Shown: positions 19,282 through 27,645 of the stretch, in pieces
Layout: each line of letters starts with the position of its first letter
How positions within the stretch are numbered: position 1 is the stretch's first letter
NCBI GenBank assembly: GCA_041741095.1
Contig: JBGSKQ010000111.1
Span: forward strand, 84,633-148,632
Reading direction: 5' to 3'
DNA: 64,000 nt
Origin: UBA6168 sp041741095
GTDB taxonomy: Bacteria; Bacteroidota; Bacteroidia; Chitinophagales; Saprospiraceae
Made by a program: the position numbers and the translations under genes
Notes under the pieces: model-generated
The model's input: only the letters and a program-made list of their open reading frames with translations
The model's database searches: none
What the model was told of the DNA's origin: nothing

Positions 19282-19689
19282 TTAGGCCGGGTATTCCACA
19301 AAATTTCTCGGCGTCTCGTACAGGCGTACGGCTAAGTCAAATTTTTCATCCAGGTGCGAACGCAGGATATTCCAAATCACCCAGCAAATATTTTCGGCAG
19401 TGGGGTTTAGGTTTTTGAACTCTTCCGTGTCAACGTTTAGGTTTTTATGGTCAAAACGTTTTTCGATTTGCTCTTCAATAAGTTCTTTAAGCACCTTTAA
19501 ATCAATAAGATAGCCCGTTTCGGGGTCAACCTCGCCCGTCAGTTTTACCTCCAATTCATAATTGTGCCCATGATAGCTGGGGTTGTTGCACAGCCCAAAA
19601 ACTTGCTGGTTTTTTTCGTCCGACCACTGTGGATTGTGCAGCCGATGTGCCGCATTGAAGTGCGCTTTCCTGAAAACTGAGATTCTCAT
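19282..19689 (-). CDS. queD: 6-carboxytetrahydropterin synthase / 6-pyruvoyl-tetrahydropterin synthase-like
   Basis: A 135-residue enzyme of the PTPS/QueD fold, which acts on dihydroneopterin triphosphate in queuosine or pterin synthesis. The zinc ligands are visible as His15, His40 and His42 and the catalytic Cys as Cys34 (CNNPSYHGHNY). The spacing equals that of animal PTPS (C-x5-H-x-H with the first His 25 residues earlier). Both PTPS and QueD activities are possible; Bacteroidota genomes usually use this form for queuosine (inference). It is convergent with the metallo-hydrolase gene. Confidence 0.85.
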   Translation of the reverse strand: MRISVFRKAHFNAAHRLHNPQWSDEKNQQVFGLCNNPSYHGHNYELEVKLTGEVDPETGYLIDLKVLKELIEEQIEKRFDHKNLNVDTEEFKNLNPTAENICWVIWNILRSHLDEKFDLAVRLYETPRNFVEYPA

Positions 19690-19747
19690 GCCTTTTGTTT
19701 TTCACATTCCCAAACAACGGTTTTGGAGGAAAGTTGGGGCAAAAAAG

Positions 19748-19802
19748 AAGCCCTGATAAAACGGCAGGGTTTAAAACCTTTTGCACCGATTTACCAGGGC
19801 TT
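19748..19802 (-). terminator. Terminator after the DEAD-box helicase gene
   Basis: On the minus strand, AAGCCCTG (from 19802) pairs with CAGGGCTT (ending at 19748), and a T-rich run (CTTCTTTTTT) follows directly. It lies about 50 nt after the helicase stop codon at 19854 and just upstream of the QueD-like gene. A second small stem (GCCGAA/TTCGGC, 19819-19833) sits between. Confidence 0.55.
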
Positions 19803-19853
19803 TATGAGAAATATTATGGCCGAAAACTTCGGCTTACTATTTTCCCAATTTCA

Positions 19854-21335
19854 TCAATAAGCACCAGCCTTCTTGCGCCTGAACGCCTTCCCGGCTGGGC
19901 GGCTGCTGCGTGAATGGCCTTTTGGCGGCTTGATGAAATGTTTTCTGTCAAACCCACCGCCGCCGCTGCTGCGTTCGCTACGGCCAGAGGAAGACGACCT
20001 GCGTTCCGGCTCCTGAATTTCAGGATAGGCATTTACATTAAGTCCACCGCCGCCAAATTGCATTTGCAGCAAGGCAGCCAGTAGTTGTTTCGGCTTGCCG
20101 GAAGACAAGATTTCGTGCGCCAGGTTTTGGAACTCCTGCGGAGCCTCCACTTCGGCAGACGCAAAAACCTTGGCCTTCATCGCATTGCGCTTCGCTTCGA
20201 TGACCGCTTGCCCAGCAGGCAAAACTGCCTTAGTGATGGGCGTTTTGGTCTTCTCCATGATGAAGCGGATCTTGCGGAATTCGCCGGGCGTCACGAAAGA
20301 AATCGCCTTGCCCGTCTTGCCCGCCCGGCCCGTGCGGCCAATGCGGTGAACGTATGCTTCCGGATTTTCCGGCATATCGAAGTTGATGACGTGCGAAAGG
20401 TCGTTGATGTCAATGCCCCTGGCTGCCACGTCCGTGGCTACGAGGATGGTAGAATGGCCTTTTTTGAATTTGGCCAAAATTCGCTCCCGTTGGGCCTGCG
20501 TCACGTCGCCGTGGAGCGCCTCCACATCGAGGTTCATAGCGCTCAACTTGCTGGCGAGCCTGTCGGCACCTACCCGGGTTTTACAAAAAACAAGCGCATA
20601 GAACTCGTCCTCTGTATGGATAAGGCGGTGCAGGGCACGCAGCTTATCTTTTTCGTACAATTCGTAAAAAACCTGCTCCACCGTGTCCGCCGATGCTTGT
20701 TTGGCGGCCACTTTCACCTCGTCATAGTCGCCCATGAATTTCCTGGCCAGCTTAACAATTGCGCTCGGCATGGTCGCAGAAAAGAGCAGGGTCTTGCGCT
20801 CTGCTGGCACGTGGGTGAGGATGGTTTCGATGTCTTCGATGAAACCCATGTTCAGCATCTCGTCTGCTTCGTCGAGCACGAGGTACTTTACATCGTTGAG
20901 TTTCAGCGTTTTGCGGTTCAGGTGGTCAATCGCACGGCCTGGTGTGGCTACTACGATGTCAACCCCTTCTTTCAGCATTTTCAATTGAATGGCCATGCCC
21001 TGGCCACCATACACGGGAAGGATGCGCAGGTTGCGCTTTCCCTTTATGCTTTCCAGTTCTTCGCACACTTGGCTGGCCAGTTCACGAGTGGGTGCCAGGA
21101 TAATGGCCTGTACCTTGCGGAGGCCGGGCGTGATGCGCTCGATGATAGGCAGGCCAAAAGCAGCCGTCTTGCCAGTGCCGGTCTGGGCCTGTGCAATGAT
21201 GTCTTTTTCGCCGTTGAGTAGGAGTGGAATTGTTTGTGCCTGGACAGGCGTAGGGTGTTCAAATCCCTTTTTCTTTAAGCCTTCGAGGATGTCAGCAGAC
21301 AAGCCGAGATCCTCAAACGTCAGTTTGGAATCCAT
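19854..21335 (-). CDS. DEAD-box ATP-dependent RNA helicase
   Basis: A 493-residue RNA helicase with the full motif set: Q motif (FEHPTPVQAQTIP), motif I (AQTGTGKT), Ia (PTRELA), II (DEAD), III (SAT), and VI (HRIGRTGRAG). The C-terminal extension of about 100 residues is rich in Gly, Ser, Arg and Lys and probably binds RNA. The form is close to DeaD/CsdA and RhlE-like proteins, which unwind rRNA and mRNA structure at low temperature (family knowledge). A perfect Bacteroidota promoter lies far upstream (21619-21649), giving an untranslated leader of about 277 nt, as is often seen for cold-induced helicases. Confidence 0.92.
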   Translation of the reverse strand: MDSKLTFEDLGLSADILEGLKKKGFEHPTPVQAQTIPLLLNGEKDIIAQAQTGTGKTAAFGLPIIERITPGLRKVQAIILAPTRELASQVCEELESIKGKRNLRILPVYGGQGMAIQLKMLKEGVDIVVATPGRAIDHLNRKTLKLNDVKYLVLDEADEMLNMGFIEDIETILTHVPAERKTLLFSATMPSAIVKLARKFMGDYDEVKVAAKQASADTVEQVFYELYEKDKLRALHRLIHTEDEFYALVFCKTRVGADRLASKLSAMNLDVEALHGDVTQAQRERILAKFKKGHSTILVATDVAARGIDINDLSHVINFDMPENPEAYVHRIGRTGRAGKTGKAISFVTPGEFRKIRFIMEKTKTPITKAVLPAGQAVIEAKRNAMKAKVFASAEVEAPQEFQNLAHEILSSGKPKQLLAALLQMQFGGGGLNVNAYPEIQEPERRSSSSGRSERSSGGGGFDRKHFIKPPKGHSRSSRPAGKAFRRKKAGAY

Positions 21336-21612
21336 GAAATGATTGAGTTAAAACGACAGTTCAAGCGGTTTAGAATGTATCAATCTGAGAAGTCGGGAAC
21401 GCCCTATGGCCTTTTCCGGGCCGACGTTCGGGCGAGTGCTCAGGCGGATTAACACATTTCATTAAATCACTTTGGTTGCCATTTGACTCGCATTTCGCAG
21501 GTGCTTAAATCACCTTCATCTTTTCAAACCCCGTCTAAACCTTATTAAACGGTCACATTTTTTGATAAACAGCGCCTTGCATATTTAGTTTTCAACAAGG
21601 CTTCGTGTAAAA
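21336..21612 (-). promoter_or_regulatory. Long 5' leader of the helicase gene
   Basis: About 277 nt separate the predicted transcription start (near 21612) from the ATG at 21335. No ORF of interest is seen in it. The length suggests post-transcriptional control, perhaps thermoregulation or autoregulation by the helicase itself; this is inference. Confidence 0.4.
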
Positions 21613-21618
21613 CGGGCG

Positions 21619-21649
21619 CAAAGATAAACAGATGAATCGGTATTGCAAA
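21619..21649 (-). promoter_or_regulatory. Consensus promoter of the helicase gene
   Basis: On the minus strand, TTTG (21649-21646) is followed after exactly 19 nt by TATCTTTG (21626-21619). Both elements match the Bacteroidota -33/-7 consensus perfectly. Confidence 0.7.
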
Positions 21650-21698
21650 ATTTTATTTTGCGATGAAAGTATTGACCCTACCTTGGTGAAAAAATAAA

Positions 21699-21737
21699 CC
21701 GCAACCCCGGCAATCCACCGATTGCCGGGCGTTGCGG
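21699..21737 (-). terminator. Strong terminator hairpin with T-tract
   Basis: CCGCAAC plus CCCGGCAATC (21699-21715) pairs with 21720-21737 with a single bulged base and a 4-nt loop. On the minus strand it is followed by TTTATTTTTTC, a clear intrinsic terminator. It serves the minus-strand transcript of the beta-trefoil protein gene, about 165 nt after that gene's stop. Confidence 0.7.
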
Positions 21738-21759
21738 CCCACAGTAAATTCCGAATACG

Positions 21760-21879
21760 TCATTGTACAATGATAATATGGGCAAGATGCTGGCCTTCGG
21801 AATAGTTGGTGGTCGTCTGTTTATAGATTGTCCAATAGCTGTTTTTAATTGTAATGCCATCACAGCTATTGTTCCCAAT
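21760..21879 (-). pseudogene. Short coding remnant without a start codon
   Basis: Between the beta-trefoil protein gene and its terminator, one minus-strand frame reads as plausible protein for 39 residues (containing CDGITIKNSYWTIYKQ and ending HLAHIIIVQ). It has no ATG, GTG or TTG start and begins right after a stop codon. It looks like the 3' end of a decayed gene; the family is not recognised. Confidence 0.25.
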
Positions 21880-21902
21880 TCACTTTAGCTTTTTCTCAAC
21901 TT

Positions 21903-22931
21903 TTAATTTTGAAAGCATTGCTTCTTCATTTGATAAACAGCCCCGCCGGGAAGAAAATCTGAGCCTTTATAATAGGTCTTTGGGCCGTCCAAGAAATTGT
22001 TTTTGGAGTTGGTATCCTGTTGGTGGTGGAAAGTCCAGCCTGCAAACATATACTCGTTGTTTTGGTGGAACGGAAGTGTGACACCACCGTCGAGGATGGC
22101 TGTCATGCCTCTATCCAAAAACCAATAGGGATAGGCCAATAAAACATGTTTGTTTTCATTCAATTCGCTGCCGATATAAGCACCAATGGCATAATCTCCC
22201 TCCACTTGGCTCCTCCAATTCTCCAACCAAAAGTCGTTCTTCATGATTGGATAGAATGTAATCGTTTGGCCTCCTTGGTTCGAGCCTAACCGATAGCACC
22301 AATCAAAGGCTACCAAGTCACCACTTGTGCTGTAAGTATCGTTTGGAACTAAGCTAAAAGTCCTTATCAATTCAAAGGTGTACCTCCATTCATGGCCTTC
22401 AGGTATTGGGCCATACAACCAGAATTTGCCATGATTGTCACGGTCGCCCGAGCAGAGGTATTTGCCCGAATAAACATGCTTGATATAGTAGCGATTGCTT
22501 CCTACGTTCTCGAATTGGAAGGCATACCTGGCTTCGTGCCCCTTCGGCATCGGCCCCCACATCCACACATTGCCCATGTTTTCCTTTTTATCTGAGCACA
22601 AATATTTGCCGGAATATGTATGCTTCAAATAGTATTTCCCATCACCTGCTGGTTCTGTAATGAAAATATACCGCTCAACATGCCCTTCTGGAATCGGCCC
22701 CCACATCCAGAAATTTTCTCCATTTACCTTCTTATCAGAGCAGAGGTATTTGCCAGAATACAGGTGCTTGAGAAAAACCTCATCATTGTCCTTTGGCGTT
22801 TGGGCATTCAACCCAAGGGGGATATTTATGAAGCTGAACAACAATGGGAACAAAGCAATTGCATAGAAATATTGGGCAACAGGATATGCAGCAGCTTTGA
22901 AGTTTGCACAGTTTTGAAATGGATTTTTCAT
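21903..22931 (-). CDS. Secreted protein with three beta-trefoil-like repeats
   Basis: A 342-residue protein with a long signal sequence (hydrophobic core about residues 20-43, cleavage near LNAQ). Residues 52-90, 100-138 and 148-187 are three clear copies of one unit: F/Y-L-K-H-x-YSGKYLCS, then W-M/L-W/Y-GPIPEGHE, then R-Y-x-F. A threefold repeat of about 48 residues with GKYL and terminal aromatic strands fits a beta-trefoil, as in ricin-B lectins or fascin (fold inference). Residues 190-342 form a second, unrecognised beta-rich domain (FDWCYRLGSNQGGQ, YIGSELNENKHVLLAYPYW). It may bind glycans at or outside the cell surface. No T9SS sorting domain is seen. It is transcribed alone and ends at the hairpin near 21699. 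Confidence 0.65.
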   Translation of the reverse strand: MKNPFQNCANFKAAAYPVAQYFYAIALFPLLFSFINIPLGLNAQTPKDNDEVFLKHLYSGKYLCSDKKVNGENFWMWGPIPEGHVERYIFITEPAGDGKYYLKHTYSGKYLCSDKKENMGNVWMWGPMPKGHEARYAFQFENVGSNRYYIKHVYSGKYLCSGDRDNHGKFWLYGPIPEGHEWRYTFELIRTFSLVPNDTYSTSGDLVAFDWCYRLGSNQGGQTITFYPIMKNDFWLENWRSQVEGDYAIGAYIGSELNENKHVLLAYPYWFLDRGMTAILDGGVTLPFHQNNEYMFAGWTFHHQQDTNSKNNFLDGPKTYYKGSDFLPGGAVYQMKKQCFQN

Positions 22932-23041
22932 GACTTAGAATTTATTGTGAAAAGAAATGGCAAGATTGTTTACAAAGCGTTAATGCCTTGAAAATTAACT
23001 TAGTAGAGAATTCGTCGATAGATTGAATTGTAATGTAAAAT

Positions 23042-23067
23042 CCGCCCCATTGACCCCAACGGGGCGG
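23042..23067 (-). terminator. Terminator of the lipoprotein gene at 23087
   Basis: CCGCCCC (23042-23048) and GGGGCGG (23061-23067) pair. On the minus strand the stem is followed by ATTTTA, 20 nt after the lipoprotein stop codon. Confidence 0.55.
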
Positions 23068-23086
23068 AAGGTTCTAAAGGCCTTAG

Positions 23087-23596
23087 CTATTTTGGTTCGG
23101 TGACTTCACCCGTACCACTCAGGGTGTTCACGCCGGTGGTAGGGTCAACTTGGCCAGTCGTGTTGAACCAACCTTGTGCATCTTTCCATTTGCCCGTGCC
23201 TCCGTCAATCCGCAGGTAGGTCTTGTTGGAAAAATCGGCGAACATATAGTACTCGCCCACATAAATCAGTTCGTCGCCGTCCTCGTCCACCGTGGTAATC
23301 GTACACTCACCTGTGAACCCGCCAATTTTTGGGTCAAATACTGGCAGTGGCAGTTCCATGAAACTCAGGGTCTCGTCCACCGCCCCGAAGAGGGCAGAAG
23401 TACCGTCCACCACGTATTTTTTAGGGGACATGAAAGTGGAGCCATCTGGTATCAGAACCTCCCAAAAACCTGCACTTGGGTCGGGTGTATTGGTGAAATT
23501 GCCAGTGAGGGCGACATAAGGGGTGATGACCTCTTTTTCACAGGATGCAAAGGCAAAAGCGATTGCGAGCAGCGAGAAAAAAATGAGCTTTTTCAT
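23087..23596 (-). CDS. Putative lipoprotein
   Basis: A 169-residue protein with a lipoprotein signal (MKKLIFFSLLAIAFAFASC, lipobox ending at Cys19). The C-terminal half contains ECTITTVDEDGD and a GGTGKWKDAQGWFNTTG motif, a pattern common in Bacteroidota envelope proteins with an allene-oxide-cyclase-like or lipocalin-like barrel, where the GGTGxxxxAxG turn is conserved. The function is unknown. It is monocistronic with its own terminator. Confidence 0.7.
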   Translation of the reverse strand: MKKLIFFSLLAIAFAFASCEKEVITPYVALTGNFTNTPDPSAGFWEVLIPDGSTFMSPKKYVVDGTSALFGAVDETLSFMELPLPVFDPKIGGFTGECTITTVDEDGDELIYVGEYYMFADFSNKTYLRIDGGTGKWKDAQGWFNTTGQVDPTTGVNTLSGTGEVTEPK

Positions 23597-23845
23597 GGTA
23601 GGGAATTTAAAGTGAAAAAATCAAGAAGGAAAAATTCAAGGCAAGAACCCCAACTTTTTTTCTTCTTTTGAACAGCTCAAAAATGACCTGCTTTACCTCC
23701 GAAGCTCCTATCTTCTTGTTTCAATAGCTGGACAAACCACCCGTAATTGCTGGATTCTTGTTCCAAAAACTGCAATATTGTTTCATGCGCCTTTCTACCC
23801 AACTATTTGCCCCAAATGACTGTCTATCAAGTAAAATCTAAAGCC

Positions 23846-24166
23846 ATGAAAAATTTCATCTTGCTGTTGTTTTTGACCACGCTCGCCTTTTCCTGTGGTG
23901 ATAAATCAGATGCCGACCTCAGCAGCGGCGATGCCATGCTGACGGGAATAGATATGCGCAAATGTGCCAGCCCATATTGCGGCGGCTGGTTCCTCGAAAT
24001 GGACGGGGAGACGCTTCGATTTTTGGAAATACCCTCTGATACGGATATTGATTTCAATTCCGAACTGGAATTTCCAATACCCGTGGAGGTGGAATGGACG
24101 GAATACGACAATTGGTGGGGCGATATCGAGGGCCTGATTAAGGTTGAGAAAATCTATAGAAAGTAA
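23846..24166 (+). CDS. Small putative lipoprotein
   Basis: A 106-residue protein starting at ATG 23846 with a lipobox (LTTLAFSC). The ORF extends upstream to 23747, but those codons do not form a signal sequence. The mature part contains DMRKCASPYCGGWFLEMDG and many acidic residues, a pattern seen in small Bacteroidota lipoproteins of unknown role. It is convergent with the response-regulator gene; the stop codons are 17 nt apart. Confidence 0.65.
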   Translation: MKNFILLLFLTTLAFSCGDKSDADLSSGDAMLTGIDMRKCASPYCGGWFLEMDGETLRFLEIPSDTDIDFNSELEFPIPVEVEWTEYDNWWGDIEGLIKVEKIYRK

Positions 24167-24183
24167 TAAGCCTTTTCAATGCT

Positions 24184-24948
24184 TCAAACTTGCTTTTCAA
24201 CCCCTTTTGGACTGCCCTTCCGAATATCACTTGGTGGCACCCCGAACTCATGGACAAAGACCCTGCTGAAATAATTGGCATCCGAAAACCCCGTCTCGTA
24301 GGCGATTTCAGACACCGATTTTGTGGTGTTGAGCAGTAGTTCCCTCGCTTTTTCCAACCTGAAGCTACGTATAAAATGGGAGGCTGACTGCCCCGTGAGC
24401 GCCATCAATTTGCGGTGCAACTGCACCCGGCTGATGTCGAGTGCCCGGTAAAGTTCCTCAATGCCGAAAGCTTCATTGCCAAAATTCTGTCCGAGGATGG
24501 CTTTGGCATTTTTCAAAAACAACTCGTCCAAGCCGTTGGTATGCGGGGCTTCCGCTTCCTTGGCGTTCGAACTGTACTTGATACGCATTTTTTCCCGCTG
24601 TACAAATAAGTTTCGGAGGCAAACGAGCAATTCCCGTTTGTTAAACGGCTTGGTGAGGTAGGCGTCGGCACCCTGTTCCAAGCCAATGATGCGGCTAGCC
24701 GAGTCGGCACGGGCGGTGAGCAGCACGATGGGAATATGGCAGGTACGGAAGTCCTTTTTGAGCGTGCGACAAACTTCGAAGCCATCTTTTTTTGGCATCA
24801 TCACATCGCTGAGGATGAGGTCGGGCACCTGCTCGATGGCTCTCTGGATGCCCTCTTCCCCGTCGTTGGCAATCAGCAGCCGGAATTTCGGGCCGAGCAC
24901 CACTTGAAGGTATTGGCTAAGTTCCGGGTTGTCCTCGATGACCAGCAA
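24184..24948 (-). CDS. Response regulator with AraC-type output domain (3' half of a split hybrid gene)
   Basis: The readable frame begins at TTG 24948 and encodes 254 residues: a receiver domain with Asp48 as phospho-acceptor (LSDVMMPKKDG), then an AraC-family double helix-turn-helix (about 150-245; VQLHRKLMALTGQS, SEIAYETGFSDANYFSRVF). It starts inside the receiver domain's first strand (LLVIEDN), which is too short for an independent N-terminus. The upstream histidine kinase gene ends in the -1-related frame with an overlap of 76 nt. The two were most likely one hybrid sensor-regulator, as is usual in Bacteroidota, split by an indel in the T6 or A5/A4 runs near 24960-24985. The halves may still be made separately. 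Confidence 0.75.
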   Translation of the reverse strand: MLVIEDNPELSQYLQVVLGPKFRLLIANDGEEGIQRAIEQVPDLILSDVMMPKKDGFEVCRTLKKDFRTCHIPIVLLTARADSASRIIGLEQGADAYLTKPFNKRELLVCLRNLFVQREKMRIKYSSNAKEAEAPHTNGLDELFLKNAKAILGQNFGNEAFGIEELYRALDISRVQLHRKLMALTGQSASHFIRSFRLEKARELLLNTTKSVSEIAYETGFSDANYFSRVFVHEFGVPPSDIRKGSPKGVEKQV

Positions 24949-26351
24949 CTGGGCATGGCTTCGTTTTCTTTTTCGATGAAAAAAGGAGCCAAGTCAACTG
25001 GTTCGGGTTTTGGTGCTGGCGCAATGGGCGCAGCCGCCGCTTGCACGGGCGCACGGTGGGTCACGGGCAGGCTGACGCTAAACTCCGATCCAATGCCCTG
25101 TTTGCTCTGCACCGAAATCTGCCCGCCCATGAGCCGTACGTACTCCCGCACGAGCGTCAGGCCGATGCCGCTGCCCTCCTCATAGCGTTGTTGCTCGCCT
25201 TCCACCCGATAGAAACGGTCGAAGATATAGCCCAATTTATCGGCAGGGATGCCGATGCCCGTGTCCTTCACATGGAGGGTAAACAAGCTGGGCGTGGCAT
25301 GAAAATTCAGGTAAACATCACCCCCGGCTGGGGTATATTTGAGGGCATTGGAGAGCAGGTTGCCCAGCATTTCCTCCATTTTCTCTGGGTCGAAATCCAT
25401 CATAAAGCTTTGGTTTTCAGGCAAATAATGCAGCCTCACCTGTCGGTGCTCGGCCAAGCCTTTGAAGGAATTGAACACGTATTTGGTAAAAGCAGCTACG
25501 TCCGATTGCACCAAGTTCAATGGCATGGAACCAGCTTCTAAGCGGGCGAGGTTCAGCATTTGGTTTACCAAGCGGAGCAGTTTGTTGGCGTTGCGCTGGA
25601 TGGCTTCCGTGCGCTCTCGGTGTTGTTGTTGGGGGGCTTCCTGCATCAATTCGGCCATGCCGCCGATAACCGTGAGCGGGGTTCTGAACTCGTGGGCAAT
25701 ATTGGCAAACATGCGGGTTTTCATTTCATCGGCCTCTTGCAGGCGCTGGGCTTTCAGCTTCGCAATTTCCGCTTGGTTGCGATAGACGAAGAAAACGAGT
25801 ATCAAGATATTGGCGGACAGCCAAAACGAGTTCAAGACAAAAAGGAGCTGGTTTTTCCAAGGCACCATTTCGGCGGCAGGCGTCAGTTTTGCGTGCAAAA
25901 CCGCAGCAATGACAAGGGTAGTGATGTATAAAAGGAAGGTCCACCAAAGCATCCTTGTGCTGGGGTAAATCATCGAATAGACCACACAGGTAAGCCCAAC
26001 GAAAATCAGCCCGCCAGAATGGGTAATGCCGCCCAATTTCAGCATGGCCCAAAAGGCGAGCAGGATATTGAAGGTATTGCTCACCACAACGAACCATTTC
26101 AGGCCCCGCCTAAGCGTGGTGAAGAGGATAAAATGGGCCACAAAAAATGCCAGCAGCGCCAACCCGTACTTGGTCAGTATTGACAGCGCCAATTGCCATG
26201 TCAATACGGTCATCAAGGCTACGATGCCGAACAAGGCGAAGCTGCCAAGCAGGTAGGATTTTTTTTGGGTGAACAACTCTTCCGAGTCATCGGGACGGGC
26301 GACCCTCCGGCCCATCCATACATCGAAGCGCTGCAATAGGGGGATGTCCAT
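24873..26351 (-). CDS. Membrane histidine kinase (5' half of a split hybrid gene)
   Basis: From ATG 26351 the protein has 492 residues: six membrane segments (about 33-190), a coiled linker, a HisKA domain with His220 (NIAHEFRTPLTVIGG) and a HATPase domain (GNLLSNALKYTP; DTGIGIP; EEGSGIGLTLV). After an Ala/Pro linker the frame runs into nonsense-like sequence (PSCWSSRTTRN) and stops. The same DNA in the other frame encodes the receiver domain of the next gene. The longer start at TTG 26378 is rejected because it lies in a CATATTTG promoter-like box (26376-26383). The signal sensed is unknown. Confidence 0.8.
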   Translation of the reverse strand: MDIPLLQRFDVWMGRRVARPDDSEELFTQKKSYLLGSFALFGIVALMTVLTWQLALSILTKYGLALLAFFVAHFILFTTLRRGLKWFVVVSNTFNILLAFWAMLKLGGITHSGGLIFVGLTCVVYSMIYPSTRMLWWTFLLYITTLVIAAVLHAKLTPAAEMVPWKNQLLFVLNSFWLSANILILVFFVYRNQAEIAKLKAQRLQEADEMKTRMFANIAHEFRTPLTVIGGMAELMQEAPQQQHRERTEAIQRNANKLLRLVNQMLNLARLEAGSMPLNLVQSDVAAFTKYVFNSFKGLAEHRQVRLHYLPENQSFMMDFDPEKMEEMLGNLLSNALKYTPAGGDVYLNFHATPSLFTLHVKDTGIGIPADKLGYIFDRFYRVEGEQQRYEEGSGIGLTLVREYVRLMGGQISVQSKQGIGSEFSVSLPVTHRAPVQAAAAPIAPAPKPEPVDLAPFFIEKENEAMPSCWSSRTTRNLANTFKWCSARNSGC

Positions 26352-26513
26352 CTGGCGGAATTTTACTGTGTTTCCCAAATATGCGGCGACAAGTCATTCA
26401 ACGAGATGATTTTAAGAAGCGGATGCAGTGATTTTTTAACAAAACCTTACCAGGCTTTGTGATGAATGTCATCAATTCGGGAAGGTGCATTGAAGGATTT
26501 TTGCAAAAATTTT

Positions 26514-26903
26514 ATGCGTAAGCCTTTGTCCATATTCCTGCTTTTTTTGTTTCTGTTCGCTACACTGGTACCGGGACAGACTCAGGAAGAATTGACAAGG
26601 ATGCCGATGCTTTGGAAGCATTTTGTCCAACATCGTGAAGCAACGGCAACCACTTTTTTTCAATATTTGGAACTGCATTACGGCAGCGGTTTTGCAAAAC
26701 ACAAACCAGCGCACGACCATTCTAAACTGCCCATGAAAAGTGGCGAAAACCACTTGCACGCTCCGGTGCCCGCCGACTTGCCGAAACTTTCTATCAACCA
26801 TTTCCAGCAAAATTTTTTGGATAAAACAGCGCCTTTTTACGCTGGCCCGACCTACACCTTTCTTTTATTTGCTGAGATTTGGCAGCCACCCCGAAACTGC
26901 TGA
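26514..26903 (+). CDS. His-rich secreted protein, putative metal binder (copy 1)
   Basis: A 129-residue protein with a signal peptide (MRKPLSIFLLFLF... ending VPGQ). The mature part contains HYGSGFAKHKPAHDHSKLPMK and HLH, with histidines at 63, 67, 69, 80 and 82, and ends with an IWQPPR motif. It is a paralogue of the protein at 27646-28038: same length, same HYGxxFAxHxxxHDHSxLPMK core and same IWQPP end. Small proteins of this kind are often found upstream of CusA/CzcA-type pumps in Bacteroidota; a periplasmic metal-binding role is inferred. It overlaps no other gene. Confidence 0.65.
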   Translation: MRKPLSIFLLFLFLFATLVPGQTQEELTRMPMLWKHFVQHREATATTFFQYLELHYGSGFAKHKPAHDHSKLPMKSGENHLHAPVPADLPKLSINHFQQNFLDKTAPFYAGPTYTFLLFAEIWQPPRNC

Positions 26904-26970
26904 TGCTTTGAGAGTTAATTATTCATAAAGTATTTTATCATTTACAACCTTGATTTTCAACGTTTTAGTT

Positions 26971-26999
26971 AATGACAAAATGACCAATGACTAATGACG
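26971..26999. repeat. Heptad array AATGACn
   Basis: Four copies of AATGAC plus one variable base start at 26971, 26979, 26986 and 26993, giving periods 8, 7 and 7. They lie in the 195-nt spacer between the first His-rich gene and the DUF2231-like gene. Confidence 0.6.
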
Positions 27000-27098
27000 C
27001 AAAGCACTAATTTCCCTCGCCCCATTTATTAAGGAATGGGCAAAATGTAACCTTCCTTTCGCTAATCAGCTGATTTTCAGCATTAAAAAAATATAATA

Positions 27099-27602
27099 AT
27101 GGACGCAACACATTTGCATCTGTTGCTCAACCATTTTCCTATAATCGGATCATTGTTGGGCATTGGCGTGATGGCATACGGCTATCTCACGTCATCAGCA
27201 CAAGTCAAAAAAACTGCCCTTTGGATTTGGGCTGCTATGGCCGCTGTAGCCATTCCCGTCTTTCTTACAGGAGAACCAGCCGAAGAGAGCGTGGAGAGCA
27301 TCGCCAGCGTTTCCGAAGCACTGATTGAACAACACGAAGAAGCCGCCGAATTAGCCCTTTGGTTGATGGAGGCTCTTGGGTTGCTATCACTTGCGACCTT
27401 AGCCGTCGGCTGGAAAAAGGACGCCCTTTCTAAGCCGCTGGTATTGCTTGCCACAGTGCTCAGCTTGGCCACGTTCGCAGCTATGGCCCACACGGGCTAC
27501 CTCGGCGGGCAAATACGCCACTCAGAAATTCGGAGTAGCATGGCCGCTAACAGTGGTGCTGAAGCCGATGGTGGTGAAAGAGAATCAGGCGACGACGATT
27601 AA
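27099..27602 (+). CDS. DUF2231-like four-helix membrane protein
   Basis: A 167-residue inner-membrane protein with four membrane segments (about 10-30, 40-57, 85-103, 110-128) and an acidic C-terminal tail. The opening HLHLLLNHFPIIGSLLGIG and the conserved LTGEPAEE and EEHEEAAE-like stretch (QHEEAAELA) are typical of DUF2231-related proteins, whose helix-borne histidines may bind heme or metal (inference). It lies between the two His-rich secreted proteins, 43 nt before the second, so the three are probably one transcription unit leading to the efflux pump. Confidence 0.7.
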   Translation: MDATHLHLLLNHFPIIGSLLGIGVMAYGYLTSSAQVKKTALWIWAAMAAVAIPVFLTGEPAEESVESIASVSEALIEQHEEAAELALWLMEALGLLSLATLAVGWKKDALSKPLVLLATVLSLATFAAMAHTGYLGGQIRHSEIRSSMAANSGAEADGGERESGDDD

Positions 27603-27630
27603 AAAAAGCCGACCCCAAATTCCATTTTTC

Positions 27631-27638
27631 TATATTTG
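27631..27638 (+). promoter_or_regulatory. -7 box TATATTTG just before the second His-rich gene
   Basis: An exact TAnnTTTG match ends 7 nt before ATG 27646. If active, transcription would start at or next to the ATG and give a leaderless message. No -33 element is obvious. Confidence 0.35.
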
Positions 27639-27645
27639 CCGCAAC

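Noticed and set aside
24940..24990. Programmed -1 frameshifting between kinase and receiver
   Set aside because: No canonical X-XXY-YYZ slippery heptamer in the zero frame was found; an indel in a homopolymer run is simpler. Kept only as a possibility in the finding.
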